NCBI GenBank assembly: GCA_026418015.1
Contig: JAOACE010000008.1
Location: 62,001 to 126,000 of the forward strand
DNA from: Leptospiraceae bacterium
Lineage (GTDB): Bacteria > Spirochaetota > Leptospiria > Leptospirales > Leptonemataceae
Direction: 5' to 3'
DNA length: 64,000 nucleotides
The notes beneath the pieces are model-generated. The model was not told the origin of the DNA and ran no database searches. It saw only the letters and a list, made by a program, of their open reading frames with translations. The stretch's first letter is position 1, and every line of letters starts with the position of its first letter. Below, in pieces: positions 17,019 to 27,421 of the stretch. Position numbers and translations under genes: made by a program.

Positions 17019-18422
17019 ATGTTAAATAAAAAATCTATTCTATTTCTGGGAACAGCTGAATATGGTTATTTTATAATTGAAATTTTTATCAGGCTTTATT
17101 TATTAAAATATTATACAGATATTGTTGAATTAAAGCCATTTTTAGCAAGTATTGCTATTTCTATAGGTATTCTTTGGGATGCAATATCTGATCCCATAAT
17201 GGGATATATTTCTGATCATTTTCCTATTAAAATAAATTGGAAGAAAAAAACTTACATAAAAAAACGTATATTCTACATTATAATTGGATCATTTTTTGCA
17301 GGAATCTTTATCTCGTTAATATTTAATCCTTACATAAAAAATCAAAATGATATCTTCAAATTTATTTATTTATTATTTTGTTATATAGCTTTAAACACAT
17401 TTTTAACAATATCCTCCGTTCCACATTCTGCCCTATGTGGAGAAGCTACAATTGATACTCTAACAAGAAATAAAATTTTTGGTTTTCGTTTATTCTGGGG
17501 TAATCTGGGATTAATTTCGGGTATTCTTATACCTGTATTTCTAAAATTGGAAAATACACAGGAATTTCTATTAAGAAGTTTTCTATTATTTTTTCTAATT
17601 TTCGGTAGTAGTTTTACTTCCATTTCTGTAGGCTTTAATTATGATAAATTTACTCATTATACAAATAATATTAATAATTTTACTAAACATTTATATAAAA
17701 TTTTAAAAAATTTCTTAACGTTATTCCAGAATAGATATTTATTTATTTTAATAATCAGTTATATTATTGCTTATATTGCTATCGGTATAAATTCAACAAT
17801 TGCTTTATATTATTATGAATATTTCTTAAAATTAAATCAAGAACAAATTTCTATTATTTTATTAATATTTTTAATTATATGGACTTCGGCTATTCCATTA
17901 TGGATTTATTTAGCTAAAATTATTGGTAAAAAAAGATCTGTTATATTAGCTATATTCCTATTAGGAATAGGTACAATGTTTTCTTATCCCTACTTTCCAG
18001 AAAAACAACTTTTATTTCCAATTATTGCATCTATTATTGGAGGTATACTTGTTGCGTCTATTGTTTTATTAGATACTTTAATAGCAGATTTAGCGGATTA
18101 TGATTATGTAAAACTAAAATTAAAAATAAAAAGAGAAGGTCTTTTTTTCGGTTTTTTAAAATTCTGTATTAAAATCTCTCGTGCCTTATCTATTATTATT
18201 TCTGGTTTTTTATTAAGTATCATTGGTTTTTCCAATCCTGATTTAATAAATGATATTATTGCTAAAAGAATTTCATATATTTTTGGTTATGGAGTAGGTA
18301 TTATTTTTATTTTTGCAGGTTTTATCTTTATTTTATTTGATTATAACGAAGAAAAACATAACAAAGTAATACATATAATCAAAAAATACAATCATAAAAA
18401 TTTAAATCACAATGAAAGATGA
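17019..18422 (+). CDS. MFS transporter, GPH (melibiose-carrier-like) type
   Basis: A 467-residue carrier with about twelve hydrophobic helices. Early motifs fit the glycoside-pentoside-hexuronide branch of the major facilitator superfamily: ILWDAISDPIMGYISDH (loop 2-3) and RNKIFGFRLFWGNLGLISGI. DTLIADLADYDYVKLK matches the second-half repeat of the same motif. GPH-like carriers occur in proteobacterial light or singlet-oxygen regulons together with Cfa and DUF1365 genes, where the cargo is not known. It is transcribed alone from operator 4, with a predicted leaderless start. The region up to rpmE (18423-18523) is non-coding. Confidence 0.85.
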   Translation: MLNKKSILFLGTAEYGYFIIEIFIRLYLLKYYTDIVELKPFLASIAISIGILWDAISDPIMGYISDHFPIKINWKKKTYIKKRIFYIIIGSFFAGIFISLIFNPYIKNQNDIFKFIYLLFCYIALNTFLTISSVPHSALCGEATIDTLTRNKIFGFRLFWGNLGLISGILIPVFLKLENTQEFLLRSFLLFFLIFGSSFTSISVGFNYDKFTHYTNNINNFTKHLYKILKNFLTLFQNRYLFILIISYIIAYIAIGINSTIALYYYEYFLKLNQEQISIILLIFLIIWTSAIPLWIYLAKIIGKKRSVILAIFLLGIGTMFSYPYFPEKQLLFPIIASIIGGILVASIVLLDTLIADLADYDYVKLKLKIKREGLFFGFLKFCIKISRALSIIISGFLLSIIGFSNPDLINDIIAKRISYIFGYGVGIIFIFAGFIFILFDYNEEKHNKVIHIIKKYNHKNLNHNER

Positions 18423-18538
18423 TTTATTTATAAAAATTACAATACTTTATTAGTTTTTAGCAAATTTTATTGACCTGAAAATAAATTTTATTTTTATTGC
18501 TATCTTAAAATATTGATATTAAATTGAGGTCTAATAGT

Positions 18539-18739
18539 ATGAAGCAAGGAATTCATCCAGAATACAAAGAAGCGGTAATACGATGTGTTTGTGGTGCCGA
18601 ATACAAAACAAAAACTACCAAAGGTGATCTTCACATCGAAATTTGTGCAAATTGTCATCCATTTTATACTGGAACTCAAAAAATCGTAGACTCTGCTGGT
18701 AGGGTAGAGAAATTCAAACGTAAGTATAAACTTAAATAA
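18539..18739 (+). CDS. rpmE: Ribosomal protein L31
   Basis: A 66-residue large-subunit protein. [19 protein letters not shown] is the canonical L31 start, and CVCG and CANC supply four cysteines, so this is the zinc-binding form. [20 protein letters not shown] is the conserved C-terminal block. The start at 18539 has GAGG about ten bases upstream; an in-frame TTG five codons earlier is ignored. It marks the return from the island to core genes. Confidence 0.95.
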   Translation: MKQGIHPEYKEAVIRCVCGAEYKTKTTKGDLHIEICANCHPFYTGTQKIVDSAGRVEKFKRKYKLK

Positions 18740-18744
18740 TTTTT

Positions 18745-19743
18745 ATGGATAAAATTGTTGAAGAAACAATACCATCCGAATACTTTAAATTAGCAAGGGA
18801 TGGTATTCTTCGCCTTATGGCGAACATCAAAAGTGTTATTACAATTCAAACTCAAAAGTTAGAATATATATTAGCTGCAAAAATTGCTGGTGGTCATGTA
18901 ATATTGGCTGATTCGCATGGTGTTGGTAAAACTTCCTTAGCACGAGCGTTAGCTGGCTCCATCGAATGGAATTATTCAACTACAAATAAGCAAGGGATCC
19001 CTATTGAAAGTTTTTCCCGAATTCAGTGTACGGTTGATTTGCTACCGCAAGATATTTTAGGATTCAATCAGTTTGATTTAAAAGCCAATCAATATAAATT
19101 CAACAAAGGTCCTATTTTCGCGCACTTTATATTAACTGACGAAATCAATCTACTTACGCCTAAAACACAAGGTTCTTTTTTCCAAGTAATGGAAGAGCAA
19201 AGTGTAACCATAGAAGGAACCACATACGAAATACCTGATCCTTTTTTTATTATTGCAACGATGAACCTTAAAGGTGCACATCTATTCCCTTTACCAGCAC
19301 CTCAATTAGATCGATTTATGTTACAAGTTTCGATGGGCTATCCAGAAGAAAATGACGAAGCAAGCATTATCGAAAAACACGGTAAAGAAGATTCTTGGAA
19401 AGGTTTTGGACCAGTAGTACAAGCAAAAGAATTAATAGCTTGGCAAAAACTTGTTGATCATATTACGATTTCCAGGGATGTAATTGAATATATTACGCGA
19501 TTGATTCGTAGAACGCGAAATCATCCTGGTGTAATTACAGGTGCAAGTCCCAGAGCTGGTATTAAGCTATCAAGAGCAGCTAGAGCATTAGCGCTCATAA
19601 GAGGAATGGATTATGTTACGATTGACCACGTAAAAGAAATTGCTATACCAGTGCTTGCACATCGTTTAGAATTAGAAGATCCAGCAATGGATGCAAAAGA
19701 AATTATGGGAGCAATCTTAAAAGAAGTCCCAACAAAAATTTAG
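18745..19743 (+). CDS. MoxR-family AAA+ ATPase
   Basis: A 332-residue AAA+ chaperone-like ATPase. Walker A is DSHGVGKTS (56-64), Walker B is FILTDEINLL, sensor 1 is IIATMN, and SPRAGIKLSRAARALAL is the sensor-2 helix region. MoxR proteins help activate or assemble VWA-domain or DUF58 partners. Here the DUF58 protein follows after one base, then a transglutaminase, the standard MoxR-DUF58-TgpA operon. It begins five bases after rpmE and may share its transcript. Confidence 0.93.
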   Translation: MDKIVEETIPSEYFKLARDGILRLMANIKSVITIQTQKLEYILAAKIAGGHVILADSHGVGKTSLARALAGSIEWNYSTTNKQGIPIESFSRIQCTVDLLPQDILGFNQFDLKANQYKFNKGPIFAHFILTDEINLLTPKTQGSFFQVMEEQSVTIEGTTYEIPDPFFIIATMNLKGAHLFPLPAPQLDRFMLQVSMGYPEENDEASIIEKHGKEDSWKGFGPVVQAKELIAWQKLVDHITISRDVIEYITRLIRRTRNHPGVITGASPRAGIKLSRAARALALIRGMDYVTIDHVKEIAIPVLAHRLELEDPAMDAKEIMGAILKEVPTKI

Positions 19744-19744
19744 A

Positions 19745-21004
19745 ATGAAGTTTCTTCAACAGCTTGCGTTAAAATTTCGATATTACTATCCCCTTACTAC
19801 AAATGGAACATTTCTTTTGATTTTTTCTCTTGCATTATTAGGGATTGCTTTTGGTTCATTCAACCTTTATGCATTGTTTTTTTCTGTGTTAGGGTTGATA
19901 TTTATTACATTGCTTGTTGTTGTCGGATTGATTCTTAAATTAAAAAATTCTGACGAAACATTCAAAATCGAATTGAATCAACCTATTGTTGCTCGTTTAA
20001 ACAACCAAAAAATCAAAATACTATGTAGTATTGAATTTTTACCATTTTTTTTTCGAATTCATTACACTCTAAAAGGAAAATTCAAAGTAGGTAGAAAATG
20101 CTATTATTATGCCTATTTTGAACATAGCATAAAACCAGAAATCAACAAAGAACTTCTTATTCCCGTGTATTTTCCTTTTTCGGGAATTGGTGACTTTAAA
20201 GGTTATGCTTCTATTGGAGATATATTTGGAATCATTCGCATCTATTTTAAACCACCCGAAGAGGTTAAAATCTATGTACTGCCTCCTTTGTTTCCGGAAA
20301 AAACTCAAATCCATATTCTACCTGCAACAACACAAGAAAGTCTAAGAAATATTCAAACCTCCGAACAGGAAAAATATTTTATGAGGGAATACATTCCAGG
20401 TGATAGGTTAAAAGACATTAACTGGAAAAGTTCTATCAAGCTGAATGAATTAATTACAAGGATTTCGCCCTCTTCGCCTGAAGAATCTCATTTGATTTAC
20501 ATAGAAATACGCCCCTATCATTACGACCCAAATAAAGATGGTATTAACGCAATCTTACAATTAAATTATCTAAAAAGCTGGGTACTTTCTTTTATTAATG
20601 TGATGATGAAAGAGCACCCCAACTACAAATTTCATGTCTTTACTGGAAAAGAATCTTTTTTGATTGATTCCGAAGAACAATTGTTTCAACTTGCAAAAAA
20701 ATTGGTAGAATTAGATTATATGACGTATAGCCCTATTAAAGAACAAGTGAATTCACAAGAAAAATTTGTGTTTAGTACTGGTTTTGATAAACAAATTGCC
20801 AATTATCTTGCTATTTCGAAAAGTAAAACCTATTTATTTAGAGTGGTTTTTGGTTCCCAACGAAAAGTACCATTGTTTTTTTCGGAAATCTTTAACATCA
20901 CACCTGGTTTTTGGATTTTCCGTAGAGAAAATCCGGATAAAAAATCTCCTAAACCACAAAACGGGAAATTGATGGAAGAAAAAATAAAAATTGATTTTAT
21001 TTAA
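19745..21004 (+). CDS. DUF58 protein (MoxR partner)
   Basis: A 419-residue membrane-anchored protein. Two hydrophobic helices lie at about residues 20-70, then a beta-rich stretch. The DUF58 core is FMREYIPGDRLKDINWKSSI near residues 213-232. The C-terminal part has the VWA-like alternation of strands and helices typical of these proteins. It is translated directly after the MoxR ATPase (start one base beyond its stop) and is presumed to be its client. The cellular role of this system in spirochaetes is not settled. Confidence 0.87.
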   Translation: MKFLQQLALKFRYYYPLTTNGTFLLIFSLALLGIAFGSFNLYALFFSVLGLIFITLLVVVGLILKLKNSDETFKIELNQPIVARLNNQKIKILCSIEFLPFFFRIHYTLKGKFKVGRKCYYYAYFEHSIKPEINKELLIPVYFPFSGIGDFKGYASIGDIFGIIRIYFKPPEEVKIYVLPPLFPEKTQIHILPATTQESLRNIQTSEQEKYFMREYIPGDRLKDINWKSSIKLNELITRISPSSPEESHLIYIEIRPYHYDPNKDGINAILQLNYLKSWVLSFINVMMKEHPNYKFHVFTGKESFLIDSEEQLFQLAKKLVELDYMTYSPIKEQVNSQEKFVFSTGFDKQIANYLAISKSKTYLFRVVFGSQRKVPLFFSEIFNITPGFWIFRRENPDKKSPKPQNGKLMEEKIKIDFI

Positions 21005-21007
21005 ATT

Positions 21008-23341
21008 ATGATGAAAAACTTAAATCAACACATTTTATTTATATCGCGAACATTATTGTATTTATTGGCTGTTATATTACCTGCATTTCATCCTGCAATC
21101 GCTGTTTCTCACGATCTATATACAAAAGTTTCTTTAATCTTTTTGCTACCAATCTCGATGATATTATCATATCATTTTGCACCTCCCAAAAATCCGCTTA
21201 GAGGCTTTTTAATTTTAATCGTAGTATTACTTTTAACCATCATCATCTTTTTTCCTTTTAATCGTGCTCTATTTTTTCCTATTTTTATTTCTTTATGGGG
21301 ATTTTTTAGTACACTTTTGATCTTTAACGCGCAAGGTCGATTCCCTATTTTTGGAACAATAGAAATCTTTCTTTTAGGATTTATTTATTATAAAATCATA
21401 CAGTTTAGTCGATCTTCTGAAGAAATTGCAAGGTTAAGTTCACAGATTACCAATTTTTATATTGCGATTACAATTCTTGGGTTTTTAATGCATTCTTTGA
21501 TTTTATATATCAGCACATTCTCGAACAAAAAGATAGATGAATTTAAAAAAGAATTCGCAGTATTTTTTACAATTGGTATACCTTTATTTGTATTATTTAC
21601 GTTTATACTGCCTCCGGATTTTATTAAACACCAAACTGTCTTTAATGATTTAGAACCAGAACCACCATTAAATCCATTAGATGGAGAAGGATTTTTTAAA
21701 AGACAAGAAGGTTCTGGACAACAAGAAAGAAATTTTCGCAATGGCAAACCACTAGGAAAAAGACAAGAAAAATATCCTTCGGAATTACAGAAGAACGAAC
21801 AAAACCAAGAAAACACAAATCCGAAGCAATTACCCCAAAACCCCGACGAAGATCAAAATTCTGGCGGGGGTCAATCCAAAAACCGATTAGAAGGTGTACC
21901 ATCAGATCAATGGGATCAATTCAAAAATTCTCAACAAGCACAAAAAGGTAAACAATTAGCTGTGATGATCATTGCATCCGAAATCCAACCTATCTATGCA
22001 GCAGAAAGTTATCTTACGAAATATAACCCAGAATTTGGTTTCGAAATCGATAAAGAAGAATTTTTAAATCAATTAAAAAATCAACATTTGATTTCGACTT
22101 GGAAAGACCCTTATCCGCCACAAGACGATAAGCGTTCTCCATTTACTATTTTTTACTTGTCTACGATTAAAGATAGAGTGTTGGCTTATCGACCGTTTCA
22201 GGTTGAACCAACCATTATGGATCAAAAATACCACCCATTTGATTTATCTTATACAGCCATTAGTGGAATCAGTATATCTACCCCCAAAGATTGGAAAACA
22301 CTCTCCATCAACGATTTAAAAAACGAAGAAGCAATCCAACTAGATAGATACCTTGAATTAAATTTAAACAATCAAGATAAACAATTGATAAAAAACTATT
22401 TAAACCAAATTTTAACCAACAAAGACAGAATGAATTATTTTATAGTACTAGATAGCATTCTACAATCCTACAAAACTTACCAATATAAACTTGGTTTTAA
22501 CGAAAAAACTAATATAGAAACCATCAAAGATTTTTTGTTTAAAACCAAAGAAGGTGACTGCACAGAATTTTCTGCAACTACTATTTTATTATTAAGAAGT
22601 GCTGGAATACCTGCACGATTAGTCCATGGTTGGTTAGCATCAAGAGAATTACAAACCCCTGCACACATTGGTGGATTAATGCACCTAAGAAAAAAGATCC
22701 ATTATCTACAACGTTTCGATATTAAAGATTTATATTTAGTTACTACATCTCATCGACATGCATGGATTCAGGTCTATTTTCCTCAATATGGATGGATCGA
22801 TATAGAAACTACTTCCTACGCGAAACCACCTAAACCAGAATTCGATCCTAATGCAAAAGATGTTGTAATTCCTCTTATAGAAGAAGAGCCATATCCACCT
22901 ACACCTAAAAAATTTCAGTTTCCTTTTAAATTATTTTTCTTATATTTAGGCATTGTAATCGGTACAACATTATTGCTTTTATATGTTTATAGAATTTTAT
23001 TAAATTTATTTTATTTTATTTTTACTAGAAATTATAGCGAAAAAGCAATCAAATACATAAACCTACTATTCTATATGAGGATCTATGAATATGGTTATCC
23101 CAAACGAAAATTTTTCGAAACACCGATAGAATATGCAGAAAAACTTCCAGAAACCAACGAATTTGCTCAAAAATTAATCGAATTAAAATTCCGTACAAAT
23201 TTAAGCGAACAAAGAAAAGAAGAAATCTACCAAGAATTGTTAAAAATCTATAAAAAAACTTTACAAACGTTAAAACCGAAAGATTTATGGAATAACATTA
23301 AATTTATACTAACATTAAAAGGAATCTTTTACCGAATCTAA
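21008..23341 (+). CDS. TgpA-like membrane transglutaminase-domain protein
   Basis: A 777-residue protein. Six hydrophobic helices fill the first 200 residues. A low-complexity Gln/Asn/Glu-rich linker follows at about 235-310. The extracytoplasmic transglutaminase-like cysteine peptidase fold has the triad C518 (EGDCTEF), H584 (HRHAW) and D598 (GWIDIETT). One further helix near 645-670 precedes a cytoplasmic tail with DUF4129-like character (EYAEKLPETNEFAQKL). It completes the MoxR-DUF58-transglutaminase operon with three-base spacing. The substrate is unknown; cell-envelope protein processing is likely. Confidence 0.88.
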   Translation: MMKNLNQHILFISRTLLYLLAVILPAFHPAIAVSHDLYTKVSLIFLLPISMILSYHFAPPKNPLRGFLILIVVLLLTIIIFFPFNRALFFPIFISLWGFFSTLLIFNAQGRFPIFGTIEIFLLGFIYYKIIQFSRSSEEIARLSSQITNFYIAITILGFLMHSLILYISTFSNKKIDEFKKEFAVFFTIGIPLFVLFTFILPPDFIKHQTVFNDLEPEPPLNPLDGEGFFKRQEGSGQQERNFRNGKPLGKRQEKYPSELQKNEQNQENTNPKQLPQNPDEDQNSGGGQSKNRLEGVPSDQWDQFKNSQQAQKGKQLAVMIIASEIQPIYAAESYLTKYNPEFGFEIDKEEFLNQLKNQHLISTWKDPYPPQDDKRSPFTIFYLSTIKDRVLAYRPFQVEPTIMDQKYHPFDLSYTAISGISISTPKDWKTLSINDLKNEEAIQLDRYLELNLNNQDKQLIKNYLNQILTNKDRMNYFIVLDSILQSYKTYQYKLGFNEKTNIETIKDFLFKTKEGDCTEFSATTILLLRSAGIPARLVHGWLASRELQTPAHIGGLMHLRKKIHYLQRFDIKDLYLVTTSHRHAWIQVYFPQYGWIDIETTSYAKPPKPEFDPNAKDVVIPLIEEEPYPPTPKKFQFPFKLFFLYLGIVIGTTLLLLYVYRILLNLFYFIFTRNYSEKAIKYINLLFYMRIYEYGYPKRKFFETPIEYAEKLPETNEFAQKLIELKFRTNLSEQRKEEIYQELLKIYKKTLQTLKPKDLWNNIKFILTLKGIFYRI

Positions 23342-23342
23342 T

Positions 23343-24623
23343 ATGATAAGAATTATTTATGTTTTATTTTTTATATTTTTTTTACAATGTAGTAATCAAT
23401 TCAACTGGATTGAATATCGCGGGAAAAAAGGTTCTGGCTCTACCCAAGAAAATATTCTACCTCCCTTAGGATTAAAATGGAAAATTAAAATACAAGAAGA
23501 AGGAATGCGTAAAAAAAGAGCCTTTAATCCTCCCATTATTATTGGAAATATCATCTATTTTGGCTCTCCTGATGGAAATTTCTATGCCTTTGAAATTGAT
23601 ACAGGCTATATGAAATGGATTTTTAAAACCAAAGGAGCGGTAAACTCTGTTCCCTTCGCAGATGATAAAAATGTTTATTTTGGTTCTAACGATGGAAATG
23701 TTTATGCAGTAAACAGAGAAACAGGAGAAAAGGTCTGGTCTTATTACACTGGAAGAACAGTTCAATCTTTGGTTTTACGATACAAAGATTATATAATTTT
23801 TACTAGCGATACGGGCGCAACTTATTTTTTAGATTTAGATGGAAACCCAGTATTTACATTGCCAAACCCTGTTTGGTCTCATCATACTTTTCAGGTTTAT
23901 GATGATGTAGTATACTGGGCACCCCAAGGAAGACGTTTTGGTGCTTTTAAGATCGACACAAAAGAATTCTTGTGGTTTGTTAATGTAAATGCTCCTTATC
24001 CACTTTGGTATTCTTTCCCCGCAATTGACGAAAAAAAGATTTATTTCTCTTCTAGTTTTTTTAAAGGTACCGATGTAGAATTCAACTATTATGCAATGGA
24101 TAGAATTACAGGCGAACTGATCTGGCAGAAAACAGATTCTTATCGAGGTAGTTTATTTTTTCCTCTTAACGAACGAACAACCTTCTTAGATCATGTGGAA
24201 CTTTTAGATTATTTAGCACCAGCCTTATGGAAGGATTTAGTGATTTATACTTCCGGCGATACGTTGATAAGAGCTTTCGATAAAAATACAGGAAAAATTG
24301 TTTGGACGAAAGAATTAAGATATCCTACATCTAGTGCTCCAACCATTGCTGGAAATCGAATGTATTTTGGTGTAAATGGTATTTCTGGTTCGACAGATTC
24401 TGGTCTATTTGTTTCGAAACCCAAGTTGATGTGCATTTCAGTAGAAGATGGAACAACCATATGGGAATACGAAACCGAAGGTGCTGTATTAAATTCTCCT
24501 TTAATTTCCAATGGAAGAATCATTTTTGGTACAGACGACAATATTTTTTATGTATTAGAAGAAGTTTTTAATTTTTCGGAAATTCTTCAACCCTTATTTA
24601 AATTACTACCCAGTTACAAATAA
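23343..24623 (+). CDS. PQQ-repeat (BamB-like) beta-propeller lipoprotein
   Basis: A 426-residue probable lipoprotein: a short signal (MIRIIYVLFFIFFLQC) with the lipidated Cys at 16. The body is made of repeated blades with the PQQ-like pattern: GSPDGNFYAFEIDTGYMKWIF, GSNDGNVYAVNRETGEKVW, AFDKNTGKIVWTKEL and ISVEDGTTIWEYE. That is a beta-propeller like BamB, used for protein contacts rather than for binding PQQ. It starts one base after the transglutaminase gene and probably belongs to the same envelope system. Confidence 0.85.
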   Translation: MIRIIYVLFFIFFLQCSNQFNWIEYRGKKGSGSTQENILPPLGLKWKIKIQEEGMRKKRAFNPPIIIGNIIYFGSPDGNFYAFEIDTGYMKWIFKTKGAVNSVPFADDKNVYFGSNDGNVYAVNRETGEKVWSYYTGRTVQSLVLRYKDYIIFTSDTGATYFLDLDGNPVFTLPNPVWSHHTFQVYDDVVYWAPQGRRFGAFKIDTKEFLWFVNVNAPYPLWYSFPAIDEKKIYFSSSFFKGTDVEFNYYAMDRITGELIWQKTDSYRGSLFFPLNERTTFLDHVELLDYLAPALWKDLVIYTSGDTLIRAFDKNTGKIVWTKELRYPTSSAPTIAGNRMYFGVNGISGSTDSGLFVSKPKLMCISVEDGTTIWEYETEGAVLNSPLISNGRIIFGTDDNIFYVLEEVFNFSEILQPLFKLLPSYK

Positions 24624-24671
24624 TATTTAAATTTTTCTTGTCTTAAAAAATTTTTTCAATTTTTTGATCTT

Positions 24672-25661
24672 ATGAAGTTAAATCTCTCTATTAACGAAGT
24701 AAAAGAAAAGCTTCAAAAACTCTACATGCCTCACGAAATTGATCAAGCCATCGATTTGATCAAAGAAATTCGCGAATTAAAAAAGCAAAAAAATGCCGTT
24801 ATATTAGGCCATAATTACATGACTCCTGATGTCTATTATGGTGTATCGGATTTTGTAGGAGATTCCTTAGGACTAGCAAAACAAGCAAGTGAAGTGGATG
24901 CAGATATCATCTTGTTTAATGGTGTTCACTTTATGGCAGAAACAGCTAGTGTTTTAAATCCCCAAAAAAAAGTGCTTATTGCGGATTTACAAGCTGGATG
25001 TTCACTAGCAGAAAGTATTACTGCGGAAGATGTTAGAAGATTAAAACAAATGTATCCCGGTGTTCCAGTGGTCACTTACATCAATTGTAGTGCAGAAGTA
25101 AAAGCGGAAACTGATGTTTGTTGTACAAGTGCAAATGCTCTTAAAATTGTCCAAAGTATAGATTCAGATACGATTATATTTTTACCTGATGTTTATTTAG
25201 GAAAAAACATTCAAAAACAAACCAATAAAAGATTAATCTTATGGGAAAAAGGTAAATGCATGGTTCATGAACAATATACCAAAGAAGATATAGAATATTA
25301 TCGAAAGCAATTTGATGATCTTTTAGTGATTGCTCACCCTGAATGTAATACTGATGTCACAGAAGCAAGTGATTTTACTGGTAGCACATCGCAAATGGCA
25401 GACTTTATAAGAAAAAGTCCCAGAAAGAATGTATTGTTAGTAACTGAATGCAGTATGGCAGATAACCTACGAAGCGAATTCCCCGATAAAAATTTTATTG
25501 GTACCTGCCATACTTGTCCACATATGAAGAAAATCACACTTGCAAAAATTCGCGATGCTCTGCTTTACGAACAATACGAAGTAAAAGTCCCCGAAGAGAT
25601 TGCGGAAAAAGCTCGTAAATCCATTTTAAGAATGTTCGATTTATCTTACACAAAAGCATAA
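24672..25661 (+). CDS. nadA: Quinolinate synthase A
   Basis: NadA condenses iminoaspartate with dihydroxyacetone phosphate to quinolinate in de novo NAD synthesis and needs a [4Fe-4S] cluster. The 329-residue protein shows [19 protein letters not shown], the cluster cysteines in [11 protein letters not shown] and [10 protein letters not shown], and [12 protein letters not shown]. The length is usual for the bacterial form. nadB and nadC are not in the window. It stands alone, converging on the acyl-CoA ligase with no gap. Confidence 0.95.
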   Translation: MKLNLSINEVKEKLQKLYMPHEIDQAIDLIKEIRELKKQKNAVILGHNYMTPDVYYGVSDFVGDSLGLAKQASEVDADIILFNGVHFMAETASVLNPQKKVLIADLQAGCSLAESITAEDVRRLKQMYPGVPVVTYINCSAEVKAETDVCCTSANALKIVQSIDSDTIIFLPDVYLGKNIQKQTNKRLILWEKGKCMVHEQYTKEDIEYYRKQFDDLLVIAHPECNTDVTEASDFTGSTSQMADFIRKSPRKNVLLVTECSMADNLRSEFPDKNFIGTCHTCPHMKKITLAKIRDALLYEQYEVKVPEEIAEKARKSILRMFDLSYTKA

Positions 25662-27302
25662 CTAATTTTTATACATCTCTTGGATTTTGTTTCTTAGAAC
25701 CTTTTTATCGAATTTTCCTACACTCGTTTTTGGTATGCTTTCTACGACATGAATATCTTCTAGATGGGGAATCTGCCAATGTGCAAAATGTTTTTTTAGT
25801 TCTTCAATAATAGCTTTTTTATCGATCTCAGCACCTTCCTTAGGAACACAGAAAACAACTGGTGCTTCTTCTTTTAAAGGATCTTTTCTACCCACCACTG
25901 CTGCTTCTAGGACAAAAGGTAATCCCATCACAACATTTTCCATTTCTACACTAGAAATCCATTCTCCCCTGGTTTTAATTAAATCCTTTTTGCGATCGGT
26001 AATTTGTATATAATTATATTCATCAATTGCTACAACATCCCCCGTTCTAAACCAACCATCTTCTGTAAATGATTCTTTGATATCCATGTTGTAATAACTA
26101 CCAGTTATCCATGCTCCGCGAACAATTAATTCACCTACACTTTTACCATCTCGAGGAATATCTTTACCATTATCATCGATAGCACGAATTTCTACGCCGG
26201 GAACAGGAAATCCTTGTTTTACTCGAACACTATACTGTTTTTCTTTATCCCAATTGTTCATATAGCTTCTTATTCGAGAAACAGTACCTAATGGAGAGGT
26301 TTCTGTCATTCCCCATGCATGTAAAATGTTGATTCCAAATTCTTTTTCGTAATTTTCTATCATAGAACGAGGTGCTGCCGAACCACCCACTACCATTGTA
26401 TGTAATTTTAAATTATAGGATTTCTTTTTAATTTGTTGATATAAAACATTCCATACAGTAGGAACACCAGCTGCAATGGTTACCTGTTCTTGCTCTAACA
26501 ATTCTGCTAAAGGATGACCTAACAAATGCTTGCCAGGAAATACTAATTTTGCACCAGTCATCACACACGCGAAAGGTATTCCCCAAGCATTAGCATGAAA
26601 CATAGGTACAACAGGTAGCACAGTTTCGCGTTCTCCTAATCCCAATGCATCTGCTAAACAAATTCCCATAGAATGTAGATAAATCGTTCTATGGCTATAT
26701 ACTACACCTTTGGGATTTCCCGTAGTTCCAGAAGTATAACACATGCCAGCAGGATCATTTTCGTCAATCTGCAATGAGTTCAGAATACTCCAACCATCCT
26801 CATAATCTCCCATCGAAAGAAATTCTTCGTAACTAATGGCATTGGGCAGTGAAGCAGGCTCAACATTTTCCTTATCATCCATGATGATAAATTTTTGAAC
26901 TGTTTTGAATTTACTAACTAATGGTGCAATCAATCGCGTTAAAGATTTATCGATAAAGATGTATTTATCCTCTGCATGGTTTACGATAAATTCTAACTGT
27001 TCTGGAAATAACCTTATATTTAGAGTATGGAGCACATTTTGATTACACGGAATAGCAAAATAGAGTTCCAAATGCATGTAATGATTCAAAGCAAAAGTAG
27101 CAATGCGATCATATTTACTTACACCACTTCGTTTTAAAGCAGACATCAGTTGAAGTGTTCTTTTAAAATACTCTCCGTAAGTATATCGATGAATGGATTC
27201 GTCATTCATCTTGGAAACGATTTCCTTCTCTGGATGAACATTATACGCCCTTTTTAAAATGGATCCCAAAACCAATGGATATTGCATCATTGTTGACTTC
27301 AT
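25662..27302 (-). CDS. Long-chain fatty acid-CoA ligase (AMP-binding)
   Basis: A 546-residue acyl-adenylate synthetase. The P-loop-like motif is MCYTSGTTGNPKGVVYSH; further motifs are HAWGMTETSPLG, GWFRTGDV, and DRKKDLIKTRGEWIS, with the C-terminal catalytic Lys in PKTSVGKFDKKVLR. It resembles the medium/long-chain ligases of beta-oxidation (COG0318). A TTGACA box lies 30 bases above the ATG with a weak AATTAA, so the message is probably leaderless or short-led. Substrate chain length cannot be told from sequence here. Confidence 0.93.
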   Translation of the reverse strand: MKSTMMQYPLVLGSILKRAYNVHPEKEIVSKMNDESIHRYTYGEYFKRTLQLMSALKRSGVSKYDRIATFALNHYMHLELYFAIPCNQNVLHTLNIRLFPEQLEFIVNHAEDKYIFIDKSLTRLIAPLVSKFKTVQKFIIMDDKENVEPASLPNAISYEEFLSMGDYEDGWSILNSLQIDENDPAGMCYTSGTTGNPKGVVYSHRTIYLHSMGICLADALGLGERETVLPVVPMFHANAWGIPFACVMTGAKLVFPGKHLLGHPLAELLEQEQVTIAAGVPTVWNVLYQQIKKKSYNLKLHTMVVGGSAAPRSMIENYEKEFGINILHAWGMTETSPLGTVSRIRSYMNNWDKEKQYSVRVKQGFPVPGVEIRAIDDNGKDIPRDGKSVGELIVRGAWITGSYYNMDIKESFTEDGWFRTGDVVAIDEYNYIQITDRKKDLIKTRGEWISSVEMENVVMGLPFVLEAAVVGRKDPLKEEAPVVFCVPKEGAEIDKKAIIEELKKHFAHWQIPHLEDIHVVESIPKTSVGKFDKKVLRNKIQEMYKN

Positions 27303-27421
27303 AGTTTTTAATTTACTTAATTGATTCTATTGTCAATTTTTTTTTTATGTACAAACGAGAAAATTATTTATATTTAATTTGACAATCTCATATAGAACAA
27401 TTTTTTAAAAATGAATTAGAA

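Noticed and set aside
27331-27384. TTGTC and TTGACA boxes between the acyl-CoA ligase and the 27422 gene as a fifth light operator
   Set aside because: The half-sites are not 21 bases apart; they are ordinary -35 boxes of two divergent promoters.
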